From Natronorubrum texcoconense (GTDB lineage Archaea; Halobacteriota; Halobacteria; Halobacteriales; Natrialbaceae): 64,000 bases of DNA. Position 1 is the stretch's first letter. Each line of letters starts with the position of its first letter. The position numbers and the translations under genes were made by a program. The notes below the pieces were generated by a model, which saw nothing but the letters and a program-made list of their open reading frames with translations, had not been told where the DNA came from and searched no databases. Below are positions 11,054-19,665 of this stretch, one piece after another. The stretch spans positions 124,001-188,000 of the forward strand of contig NZ_FNFE01000007.1 of assembly GCF_900100335.1 (NCBI RefSeq), given 5' to 3'.

Positions 11054-11461
11054 ATGCCAAATTCGACTCGGCGAATTTTCGCTATGAAAGCGCTGTTTGG
11101 TCTCGGATTATTAGCTGGTTGTAGCCAAAGAGATAGTGCGACAGAACATAAATTAGATGAACTTCATTTGGTTAATAAATACTTGGAGAATCAAGAGATA
11201 GAGATAGGAATAATCGATAATGGCGAAGAGATATATGATGAGACACACACAATCTCCTCAGCCGATAATGGACGTGCAGGAAGTGAAGAGGTTAAACAAG
11301 TTTGGCCTGATAAATCGGATGAGATCAAACTAACAGCAGATCTCAAAGACAGCGATCAATACGAAGAGTTCAGGTTGGCAGATGCTGGAGAAGGAAAATT
11401 CACAGTACACTTTATGATCGAAGAAAATAGAAGAATTCACTTCTCTTACTCAATCGAATAA
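11054..11461 (+). CDS. Small Tat-type lipoprotein, unknown function
   Basis: A 135-residue predicted lipoprotein. The N-terminus MPNSTRRIFAMK has a twin-Arg motif, followed by a short hydrophobic stretch and the lipobox LAGC (Cys24), after which the mature acidic protein starts. The mature part looks like a small beta-sandwich with no recognisable motif. The gene is much richer in A/T than the flanking core genes, suggesting recent acquisition. The longer frame from 10967 is rejected because the Tat leader would be internal. It ends one base before the stop of the convergent Tat-protein gene. Confidence 0.65.
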   Translation: MPNSTRRIFAMKALFGLGLLAGCSQRDSATEHKLDELHLVNKYLENQEIEIGIIDNGEEIYDETHTISSADNGRAGSEEVKQVWPDKSDEIKLTADLKDSDQYEEFRLADAGEGKFTVHFMIEENRRIHFSYSIE

Positions 11462-12508
11462 TCAATCGTCAGTAGATGAACTAACGTTGAATGGGACATC
11501 AGCGGTGTATAACACGTCGTCTTCGTCTGCATAGTTCTCAGCAATAAATTCCTGAGAGGAAGTCATATTTTCAACATTATCCACAGGAATTTTCTTTATA
11601 TTCAGGTGCTCTTTCTGCTCCTTAGACATTTCCGCAGGATCATCTGGGAAAGAGGATGTCTCTACTGGATTATCGACACCGTCATCTTCTGAACCAAATG
11701 TTTCAAATTTGACTACGATCTCTTGAGAGTAATCTCTACCGTTGTTCTCAAATCCATCGTCCAAATAAACCCTAATTTCAAATTGTGGGTTGTTGACTAT
11801 GGTTTCGCTTTTAACGTAGCACCGCTGATAAAACGAGATTGCTTCGAGATTTTTCTTATTGCAATTGATACCGCCCCAGCTACAAGACTGCGGATAATGA
11901 TCCATAGCAAGTCCATCGCCACCGTGACTATCAGTTGCAGTTAAATCGTTGGCTACGTCTGCTGCTGATAGTCCCAGGCCAAGAGCCGGATTTACAACAC
12001 CAACTGATGCTGCAAGAACCGTCGTCGCTGCGCTTTCAACATCAACGCCATCTCCTGGACCACCTTCATCTTCTGGATAGACGCCAGACCAATCATCAAT
12101 AGTGGTATCGGCAAATTCGATCCCGTTATCAACGGCTGTTAATTCGTATCCGATTCGCTCAAGCTTTTCGTCAGTTAAGCTAGTTCCTGAAGCATCCTCG
12201 CCACCGGTTCCAGAAAACCGTATATCGTGTTGCCAGTAGCCCGACGATGGAATCTCAGTGGAACCGAAGTAAGTCACTCCAAGAGCCAGTTTCTGTGGAA
12301 TGTCCCAAGCAGGACTACTTCAAGTATGATCACTTTCGAACTCCCATTCTTCATTTGGAGAACTCCCACTTCCTCCCCCACAGCATGGCATGTAGTTGTC
12401 TGAATCCACTTCATCTGCCTTTGCTGTGGATACCAACGCAAGTCCTGCTGAACTTGCGCCGATCGATTTCAACATCGCCCTTCTATTCACATCCGAGTTA
12501 TCAGACAT
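11462..12508 (-). pseudogene. Tat-secreted protein gene interrupted by one in-frame TGA
   Basis: Two open segments share one reading frame. Segment 1 (12508-12320) encodes 62 residues with a clear Tat leader (NRRAMLKSIGASSAG, cleavage near AKA) and a CC-GGG-rich start of the mature part. Segment 2 (12277-11462, nominal GTG start) encodes 271 residues and lacks any leader. They are separated only by TGA at 12322-12320 and 14 sense codons (SSPAWDIPQKLALG) that continue naturally into segment 2. The simplest reading is one roughly 347-residue exported protein inactivated by a nonsense change, or a sequencing error. Function unknown; AT-rich like its neighbours. Confidence 0.7.
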
Positions 12509-12682
12509 ACATTAATTAAAAGACGTATTACTAATAAGTGTTTTTGAGAAACAGTTATTATGATCCAATATACTCTTCTAGAGATACAATAATGATTGTA
12601 ACATATGTATAAAACCTGTCAATGGTAGTGCCTAATTAGGCAAATTTAAGAAGCAAGCAGATCGTATAGTTGATTTAGAATA

Positions 12683-13137
12683 ATGCTCGCAGAATTGCTC
12701 AGCGAGTGCTACACAGCGGAATTAGATGACTGCTAAGAGCGCGGTTGGACGGCGACACCCGCCGAGGTGTTTTTTGTCCGCCTCCACGCAACCGTTTGTT
12801 CGCTCCAAGAGATACAAGTGATTCTTCACTCAATCGACGTGGATCGCTTTTTATCAAGCAATATATTATTCTATTTACTTGTTGGCGTATGCTATATTAG
12901 TCCCGACGACTGCGAAGACATTTTGGGTTGTCATTGATGAAACTACTTCACGATTTGCGGCGACTGAACTTGGATATACGCTGTAATAGACCCATACTCA
13001 CGGCCCACACCTGATACCACAGTGTTCGGACGACGAAACACCGATCCAGCCGCCACGTTCCTGCACCGTTTGACCAAGAAACACGATCACTCCGACACCG
13101 TTCGAAACTAGGCTCAAAATCGCACGTTCCACTCCTC
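12683..13137 (+). mobile_element. Decayed IS6-family transposase gene
   Basis: Reading + frames in order recovers pieces of a haloarchaeal IS6-type transposase. MLAELLSECYTAELDDC starts at 12683 and is cut by TAA at 12734, then continues in the same frame as GWTATPAEVFFVRLHAT and CSLQEIQVILHSIDVDR. After a degraded middle, VVIDETT (from 12930), the region of the first catalytic Asp, appears. Then, after a frameshift, WIYAVIDP begins at 12971 and runs on through GRRNTDPAATFLHRLTKKHD to a TAG at 13109. The C-terminal catalytic part is missing. It is a non-functional remnant. Confidence 0.75.
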
Positions 13138-13157
13138 AATTCCTGGCAACGACGTTT

Positions 13158-14735
13158 TCAGTACTCCTCGAGGTCGTACAGCTCGCCGTACTTCGATTTC
13201 ACGTACTCGAGGAAGTATTCGGCCGTGTACTCCTCGCCGGTCGCGCGCTCGATCAGTTCGGGCGTGGTGAACTGCTTGCCGTGCTGGTGGACGTTTTCGC
13301 GGAGCCAGCCGTTGAGTTCGCCGAACTCGCCGGCGCGGATGTCGTCGTCGAACTCGCCAAGGTCGTCTTCGGCGGCGTCGTAGAGCTGCGCCGCGAGCAC
13401 CGATCCCAGCGAGTACGTCGAGAAGTAGCCGAAGGAGCCGTGGGACCAGTGGATGTCCTGCAGACAGCCCTCCGCGTCGGTTTCGGGACGGACGCCGAGG
13501 TACTCCTCGTACTTGTCGTTCCAGACCTCCGGGACGTCTTCGACGGCGAGGTCGCCGCTAATGAGGTCGCGCTCGATCTCGAACCGAATCACGATGTGGA
13601 GGTGGTAGGTGAGTTCGTCCGCCTCGACCCGGATGAGGTTGTCGTCGTGGACCTGGTTGGCGGCCTCGTAGGCCGCTTCGGGGGAGACGTCCTCGAGGCT
13701 CGGGAACCGCTCCCGTGCGATCGGGAGGAAGTGCTCCCAGAAGGGCCGCGAGCGCCCGACGTGGTTCTCCCAGAGTCGCGACTGGGACTCGTGAACCGAG
13801 AGGTCCCGCGCCTCGCCGAGCGGCGTGCCGTAGCCCTCGTCGGGCAGTCCGAGGGTGTAATTCGCGTGGCCGAACTCGTGGATCGTCGACGTGATCGAAC
13901 CCAGCAGATCGTCCTCCTCGAAGCGAGTCGTCACGCGGGCGTCGAACTGCGTACCCGAGGAGAACGGATGCGGTGCCGTGTCCAGTCGGCCGCGACCCCA
14001 GTGGTAGCCCAGCGAGTCGAGGACGTCCCGCGCGAGGGCCTCCTGATCGTCGTCTTCGAACGTGCCCGCGAAGGCGTCGGTCTCGATCTCCGCACCGCTG
14101 TCGTCGATCGCGTCGATCAGCGGCACGAGTTCGTCGCGTAGCTTCTCGAGTACGCGCTCGGCCGTCTCGAGGTCGAGATACGGCTCGTAGTCCGAGAAGA
14201 GCACCTCGTAGGGATCGGCGTCGGGGTCGATGTGCTCTGCGTACTCGCGTTTGAGCTCGACCAGTTTCTCGAGCGTGGGCGCGAACTGCTCGAAGTCGTC
14301 CTCCTCCTTAGCCTGTTTCCACGTCGGGTGGGCGGTGGCCGTCGTCTCCGAAATCTCCTCGACGAGCTCCTGCGGGACGCTGGTCTCGCGGTCGTAGCGT
14401 CGCCGAACTTCGCGGACGACGGCTTCCTGCTCGTCGGACAGGTCGCTACTCGCGGTTTCACCGCTCGTTTTTCGAGACGACTCCGTCGTCTCGCCCTCGA
14501 GTTCCTCGAGCAACTCGCCCGTTTCGTCGTCGGTCAAGAGTTCGTGACCGATCGAGGAGAGCGCCGAGAGCTGCTGCGCTCGGGCTGGGGTCCCCTCCTC
14601 GGGCATCACGACCTCCTGATCCCACTGCAGGATGCCGGCCGCGTTCGATACGTTCGAAATCCGCCGCACGCGCTGCTCGAACTCCTCGTAGGTGTCGCTC
14701 GTAGCCGCCTCGCTCTGAGCCTGATCGGTCGCCAT
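13158..14735 (-). CDS. Carboxypeptidase Taq, peptidase family M32
   Basis: Zinc metallocarboxypeptidase of 525 residues. The catalytic HEFGH is at residues 286-290, followed by the family-specific HESQSRLWENHVGRS helix and the IRVEADELTYHLH block that is diagnostic of M32. Compared with the usual 500 residues there is a charged, Ser/Thr-rich insertion near residues 80-105. It is probably cytoplasmic, releasing C-terminal residues from peptides. The gene starts MATDQAQSEAATSDTYEEFEQRVRRIS, with a disordered acidic N-terminus. Confidence 0.96.
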   Translation of the reverse strand: MATDQAQSEAATSDTYEEFEQRVRRISNVSNAAGILQWDQEVVMPEEGTPARAQQLSALSSIGHELLTDDETGELLEELEGETTESSRKTSGETASSDLSDEQEAVVREVRRRYDRETSVPQELVEEISETTATAHPTWKQAKEEDDFEQFAPTLEKLVELKREYAEHIDPDADPYEVLFSDYEPYLDLETAERVLEKLRDELVPLIDAIDDSGAEIETDAFAGTFEDDDQEALARDVLDSLGYHWGRGRLDTAPHPFSSGTQFDARVTTRFEEDDLLGSITSTIHEFGHANYTLGLPDEGYGTPLGEARDLSVHESQSRLWENHVGRSRPFWEHFLPIARERFPSLEDVSPEAAYEAANQVHDDNLIRVEADELTYHLHIVIRFEIERDLISGDLAVEDVPEVWNDKYEEYLGVRPETDAEGCLQDIHWSHGSFGYFSTYSLGSVLAAQLYDAAEDDLGEFDDDIRAGEFGELNGWLRENVHQHGKQFTTPELIERATGEEYTAEYFLEYVKSKYGELYDLEEY

Positions 14736-14999
14736 TGGCGTTTCGTATGCGCGGGCATAGTATCAACGTCGTGGTTCCGGTGGTCTCGTCTCGTTGCGGT
14801 TTCGGTGGTCTCGCTGGGGTGCGTCTCCGCCTGCGGTCTCGGGCCAGCACTCGGAAATCTCTCGAGTTCGACGACAGTTCGGAGACCCGCGACGTGGCAC
14901 CTGCAAGGGGTCTCCGGCCGGAAATCGCTCACCCGTGAAAGCGGTGTGGAACTCGCAAGCAGTGAGCTATTCGGCCTATCTGACGTGTATCACGATGAT

Positions 15000-15356
15000 A
15001 TGGTAGTCGCATCAGCAATCGTCTTCCTCGCCAGCCTGTTGATCGGAGCACTGGGTATCTACGTCGGCGCGCGCGTCATCGTGGGCGCCGGCGACTACGA
15101 CCACGCGATCGTCACCGCGCTGATCGGGGCGGTGATATGGGCCGTCGTCGGCTTTTTCGTGGGATGGATCCCGCTGCTCGGACCGTTGCTGGCCCTGCTC
15201 GCGTACATCGCGGTGATCAACTTCCGGTACCCCGGCGACTGGACCGCGGCGGCGATGATCGGCCTGCTCGCCTGGGTGACGGTCCTGATCGTGCTCTACG
15301 CGCTCGCCGCGGTCGGCATCACCGGCTTCGAGGCCGTCGGCGTCCCCGGCGTATAG
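15000..15356 (+). CDS. Small four-helix membrane protein
   Basis: A 118-residue hydrophobic protein with about four membrane segments (residues 2-24, 35-53, 58-73 and 85-110). No family motif is recognised; proteins of this type are common in haloarchaea with unknown role. The ATG at 15000 is chosen because the much longer upstream frame is antisense to the M32 gene and arginine-rich. Confidence 0.7.
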   Translation: MVVASAIVFLASLLIGALGIYVGARVIVGAGDYDHAIVTALIGAVIWAVVGFFVGWIPLLGPLLALLAYIAVINFRYPGDWTAAAMIGLLAWVTVLIVLYALAAVGITGFEAVGVPGV

Positions 15357-15506
15357 AAGACTTCGCGCGAGGGCTCCCGTCGCCACGCCGCGGGAACTCC
15401 CAATTCGACGTTTTCTGTCAACACGCCCTGAACTACCGATAGACGTGCGACCGTCCGCCATCGATGTACGATGACGTGGACCCGAGAACGCGAGTGGAGA
15501 TGCGGG

Positions 15507-16643
15507 CTACTCGAGCCAGGACGCCGCCACCCGACGATACGTCTCCCGACACCGCTCGAGCACCTCGAGCGAGACGCTCTCGGCTTTCGTGTGGGCCTCG
15601 CCGGGCTCTGAGGCGCCGTAGATCACGCACTCCGTACCGGCTTCGGCGAGCCACCCCGCGTCGGTCGCGTGGGGTTTCGTCACCAGTTCCGGCGACCCCA
15701 CCTGTGCCTCGTCGGCGGCCTCGAGCACCCGCTCGGCGAATTTCTCGTCGTCGCAGCGCATCGGCGGCAGGTCCTGATCGACGGTCCACTCGACGCCGTC
15801 GACCGACTCGACGCGCTCGAGAGCCGCTCGCTCGCCCGGAACCGTCCGCTCGTCGACCGTCAGGGCACAGCGCTCGGGGATCACGTTCATCGCCGTCCCG
15901 CCGTCGATTTCGGTGACGACGAGGCTGCCCTCGAGGGTTTCGCCCGCGACGTCGACGGCGGGTGCCTCGAGGCCCCGAACGACGTCGACGGCGTCGGTCG
16001 CCCGATAGATGGCGTTCTCGCCCGCCTCGACCTCGCTGGCGTGGGCCGCGGTGCCGCGAGCGGTGATCGTGCTCCCGCGACGGCCCTTGTGGGCGACGAC
16101 GACGTCGGTGACGCCCGGTTCGGAGTAGTTGGTCGATCCCTCGCCGACGATGGCGTAGTCGGGTTCGAATCCCCGCTCGATGGCGTGGCGCGCACCGATT
16201 CCGCCGACCTCCTCGCCGACGAAACTGGCGAAGACGAGCGCGTTCGCGGCCGAATCGTCGCCGCCGACGCTGTCGACGTCCGAGAGCGCGAGTTCGGCGT
16301 CGCGAAAGGCGAGCATCGCGGCCGCGACGGCCCCCTTCATATCCGCCGTGCCGCGACCGTACAGTCGCCCGTCTCGCTGCTCGACGACGTACCCCCCGTC
16401 CTCGTCCACCTGCGACGCCGCGGGCGCGACGACGTCGTGGTGGCCGACGAGCGCCAGCGTTTCTCCGTCGGCGTGTGCTTCCTCGCGGGTTCCCGTTCTG
16501 GCGATCACGTTGCCCACCTCGTCTCGCCGCACGTCGGCGTCGGTTTCGGCGCGGAGCCACTCCTCGATGTAGTCGCCCGCGGCCGTCTCGTCCTCGTGGC
16601 TCGGGATCGAAACGAGGTCGCGGGTCAGCTCGACGACGTTCAT
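15507..16643 (-). CDS. M20-family metallopeptidase (ArgE/DapE/ACY1-like)
   Basis: Di-zinc deacylase/peptidase of 378 residues. Metal ligands and catalytic residues are visible in order: VGHHDVVAP (His-x-Asp), GRGTADMKGAV (bridging Asp), FVGEEVGGIG (catalytic Glu and ligand), and a C-terminal GEAHTKAESVSL (His). The dimerisation lid domain lies between about residues 175 and 285. It starts MNVVELTRDLVSIPS at 16643; the longer frame to 16802 overlaps the divergent exporter's upstream region. Acetylornithine- or succinyl-diaminopimelate-type activity is possible, but specificity cannot be assigned. Confidence 0.93.
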   Translation of the reverse strand: MNVVELTRDLVSIPSHEDETAAGDYIEEWLRAETDADVRRDEVGNVIARTGTREEAHADGETLALVGHHDVVAPAASQVDEDGGYVVEQRDGRLYGRGTADMKGAVAAAMLAFRDAELALSDVDSVGGDDSAANALVFASFVGEEVGGIGARHAIERGFEPDYAIVGEGSTNYSEPGVTDVVVAHKGRRGSTITARGTAAHASEVEAGENAIYRATDAVDVVRGLEAPAVDVAGETLEGSLVVTEIDGGTAMNVIPERCALTVDERTVPGERAALERVESVDGVEWTVDQDLPPMRCDDEKFAERVLEAADEAQVGSPELVTKPHATDAGWLAEAGTECVIYGASEPGEAHTKAESVSLEVLERCRETYRRVAASWLE

Positions 16644-16779
16644 ACGTCCCCTCTCATCGCTCGGCGAGTTGATTGCACCGGTCGAATCGTCGTCACCTTC
16701 GGATAGTAACACGTATGGACGGATTGTCCCTACGTGTCCGTCATGAACGCAGCCGAGACGACGCGAGGGGCGACCTGAC

Positions 16780-19563
16780 GTGTCGGTCGCCGATCGATTC
16801 ATTCGAGCGGTTACCCAGCAAGGACGGCTCGTCGTCGCCCTCGCGCTGGTGATGACGCTGGTGATGGGAGCTGGCGTCGGCTCGCTCGAGCAGACCTCCT
16901 CGCTCGATCAGTTCGAGACCGACAGCGAGGCCGCCGAGAAACTCGAGTACATCCAGGCCAACTACGGCGAGGACGACGACACGACGACGGTGCAGGTCGT
17001 CGTCCGCGGGGAGAACGTTCTCGACCGCGAGTCGCTGCTCGCGACGCTCGAGTTACAACAGGAGTTTCGGGAGGACGACCGGATCGAGCCGACGCTGACG
17101 GACGAGCCGTTCACCGACGTCGCCTCCATCGTCGCGATGACCGCGATGCAAGGGGAGGGGGCGGCGGGCGGACAGCAGGACGCCCCGGCGGAGGGTGGTG
17201 AGAACGGTAACGGCACCGATGCCGAGGACGGTGACGCAGATGCCGAGGACGGTGACACTGAGGGTGGCGACACAGAGGACGGCGACGAACCCGCCACCGG
17301 CACGGCACAGATGGACGGCGGAGAGGACGGACCGTCGCTCGAGGCCCAGATCGAGCAACTCGAGTCGATGAGCGACGAGGAGGTCGAAGACGTCGTCGCC
17401 GCCGTGCTGGGCGAGGACGCGGATCGACAGGTGCTGGCGTTCCTGCCGACGGACTACGAGCAGGGGTCGACGCAGGCCGACGCCCGGATGCTGTTCGTGA
17501 CTCAGCACGGCGATGGACAGGGCGGAATGGAGGGTGAAGCAGCCGATCACGTCGTCGACTCGCAGCTGGCGATGGCCGAACTGGTGGACGACCGCTTCGG
17601 TGACGGCGGCTTCGTCTTCGGTGCGGGGATCATCACCGACGAGATCGATCGATCGCTGACGGACAGTCTGATCATCGTGGTGCCGATGGCGTTGCTGTTC
17701 GTTTCGGCCGTGCTGGCCGTCGCCTACCGCGACCTGCTCGATATCGTGCTCGGGCTGGGCGGCGTCGCGCTGGTGCTCGTCTGGACCTTCGGCTTCCTCG
17801 GCTGGGCCGGAATCGACTTCAACCAGCTGATGATCGCGGTGCCGGTGTTGCTCGTCGGGTTGAGCGTCGACTACGCGATACACCTGTTTATGCGGCACAG
17901 AGAGGCGCGCGACGCGAGGCGCAACGCGCCTCGGAGCGGCGAGCGGGGAGCGGAGCGACCCGCGAGCGAGGACGCCACCGAGTCGACCAGATCCGCCATG
18001 GTCCTGGTCGTCGCCGGCCTCGGCGTCGCGTTCGTCTGGGTGACGGCGACGGCCGTCATCGGCTTCCTCTCGAATCTGGTCAGCCCGATCGGTCCGATCC
18101 GCGAGTTCGGGGTGGCCAGCGCGTTCGGCATCGTCTCGGCGCTCGTCGTCTTCGGGGCAGTCATCCCCGCGGCGAAAGTCGAACTCGACGCCCTCCTCGA
18201 GGCCCGCGGATACGACCGCCGCAAGCGAGCCTTCGGTACCGGCGGCGGCCGACTCAGCGGCGCACTCGCGGGCGGCCACCGTGCGGCTAAACGGATGCCG
18301 TGGGCGGTCGTCGCGGTCGCCGTCTTGCTGACGCTGGGCGGGGCCTACGGAGCCGCACAGATCGACACCACGTTCGATCAGGAGGACTTCATCGCGGACG
18401 ATCCGGCCGACTGGGCGAAGTCGCTCCCCGGACCGTTCGCCGCCGGCGACTACAGCGTCAAGGAGAACATGGGCTACGTCAACGAGCACTTCCTCCGGCA
18501 GGATACCCAGGCCCAACTGCTCGTCGAGGGCGATATCACGGACGATCGAACGCTCGAGCGGACCGACGAGATGCAGGCGTCGGCCGCCGAGACGGACGTC
18601 GCCGTCGTCCTCCCCAACGGCGAGGCCCACGTTAGAAGCCCGCTGACGGCGATGGAGTCCGTCGCCGCGGAGAACGAGTCCTTTGCCGCGACGTACGACG
18701 CGGCCGATACGACCGGCGACGGCGTCCCCGATCAGAATCTCGAGGCGGTGTACGACGAGTTCTTCGAGGTCGCCCCCGAGCAGGCACGGGACGTGATCCA
18801 CCGGACGGGCGGTGCGGGAGCCGACGGCGGCGAGTATCAGTCGCTTCGCGTCGTCGTCTCGACGCAGGGCGACGCCTCTGCCGGCGACGTAAACGACCAG
18901 TTGACAGGCGTGGCGTCGGCGGCCGACGGCGACGGCTTGCAGGTGACTGCGACGGGCCAGATCATCGTCTTCCACCTCATCGAACAGGAGCTGTTCGAGA
19001 CGGTCATCGAGAGCATGCTCGTCGCGTTGGTCGCCGTCGTGGCGTTCCTGATGGTCGCCTACCGATGGACCCACGGGAGCGCCCTGCTCGGCCTGCTCAC
19101 CATCGCCCCGATCGTTTTCGGCGTCGCGTGGATCCTCGGCACGATGTACCTGCTCGGAATTTCGTTCAACGTGATGACGGGGACGATCACGAGCCTGACG
19201 ATCGGGCTCGGGGTCGCGTACAACATCCACATGACCGAGCGCTACCTGCTCGAGCGAAAGCGGGGCGACGACCCGTTCGATGCGCTCTATCGCAGCGTCA
19301 CCGGCACCGGCGGTGCGCTCTTCGGCAGCGCGGCCACGACGGTCGGCGGCTTCGGCGTCCTCGTCTTCGCCATCCTCCCGCCGCTCCAGCAGTTCGGCCT
19401 GATCACCGGACTGACGATCATCTACGCGTTCCTGGGCAGCGTCTTCGTCCTCCCGAGCATGCTCGTGCTCTGGACGAACTACGTGGGCGGCGACGTGGCT
19501 ACCGACGCGCCGACCCCATCGGCCGACGCGAGCAGCGCAGACGCCGGCGGCGACGGCGAGTAA
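16780..19563 (+). CDS. RND/MMPL-family exporter
   Basis: A 927-residue membrane protein with two halves, each having one N-terminal membrane helix, a large extracellular loop and a cluster of five helices, the RND superfamily arrangement. The first loop carries an Asp/Glu/Gly-rich stretch from short DNA repeats (17210-17290). The SSD-like motifs VGLSVDYAIHL and GLGVAYNIHMTERY occupy equivalent positions in the two halves, but the Asp of the first (part of the usual proton relay) is replaced by Asn in the second. The start is a GTG at 16780 behind GAGGGG. Cargo may be lipids, terpenoids or drugs; it is unknown. Confidence 0.92.
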   Translation: MSVADRFIRAVTQQGRLVVALALVMTLVMGAGVGSLEQTSSLDQFETDSEAAEKLEYIQANYGEDDDTTTVQVVVRGENVLDRESLLATLELQQEFREDDRIEPTLTDEPFTDVASIVAMTAMQGEGAAGGQQDAPAEGGENGNGTDAEDGDADAEDGDTEGGDTEDGDEPATGTAQMDGGEDGPSLEAQIEQLESMSDEEVEDVVAAVLGEDADRQVLAFLPTDYEQGSTQADARMLFVTQHGDGQGGMEGEAADHVVDSQLAMAELVDDRFGDGGFVFGAGIITDEIDRSLTDSLIIVVPMALLFVSAVLAVAYRDLLDIVLGLGGVALVLVWTFGFLGWAGIDFNQLMIAVPVLLVGLSVDYAIHLFMRHREARDARRNAPRSGERGAERPASEDATESTRSAMVLVVAGLGVAFVWVTATAVIGFLSNLVSPIGPIREFGVASAFGIVSALVVFGAVIPAAKVELDALLEARGYDRRKRAFGTGGGRLSGALAGGHRAAKRMPWAVVAVAVLLTLGGAYGAAQIDTTFDQEDFIADDPADWAKSLPGPFAAGDYSVKENMGYVNEHFLRQDTQAQLLVEGDITDDRTLERTDEMQASAAETDVAVVLPNGEAHVRSPLTAMESVAAENESFAATYDAADTTGDGVPDQNLEAVYDEFFEVAPEQARDVIHRTGGAGADGGEYQSLRVVVSTQGDASAGDVNDQLTGVASAADGDGLQVTATGQIIVFHLIEQELFETVIESMLVALVAVVAFLMVAYRWTHGSALLGLLTIAPIVFGVAWILGTMYLLGISFNVMTGTITSLTIGLGVAYNIHMTERYLLERKRGDDPFDALYRSVTGTGGALFGSAATTVGGFGVLVFAILPPLQQFGLITGLTIIYAFLGSVFVLPSMLVLWTNYVGGDVATDAPTPSADASSADAGGDGE
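17911..17973 (+). repeat. In-frame basic insertion with perfect hairpin inside the RND exporter gene
   Basis: After VDYAIHLFMRHREA the coding sequence gains about 20 Arg/Ala/Gly-rich residues before ATESTRSAMVLV. At DNA level the segment contains the perfect hairpin GAGGCGCAACGCGCCTC (17916-17932) and the GAGCG-rich style of the intergenic repeats elsewhere in the window, unlike the surrounding coding sequence. Confidence 0.5.
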
Positions 19564-19665
19564 CGGCGCTGCTCGTCACCGTCGAAGTGGGGAGCCTCGG
19601 GCGACGGTCTCGATCGACCAGTTCTGCCAACAGGGCTTATATGATGGAGCAGTTACGAGTACGCA

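Noticed and set aside
12320-12322. TGA decoded as selenocysteine or a translational readthrough site
   Set aside because: Selenocysteine use is not known in haloarchaea and no SECIS-like structure is evident; a nonsense mutation or error is simpler.
16161-16174. GGGTTCGAATCCCC, which looks like a tRNA T-arm
   Set aside because: It lies within the coding sequence of the M20 peptidase and no acceptor, D or anticodon arm can be folded around it.
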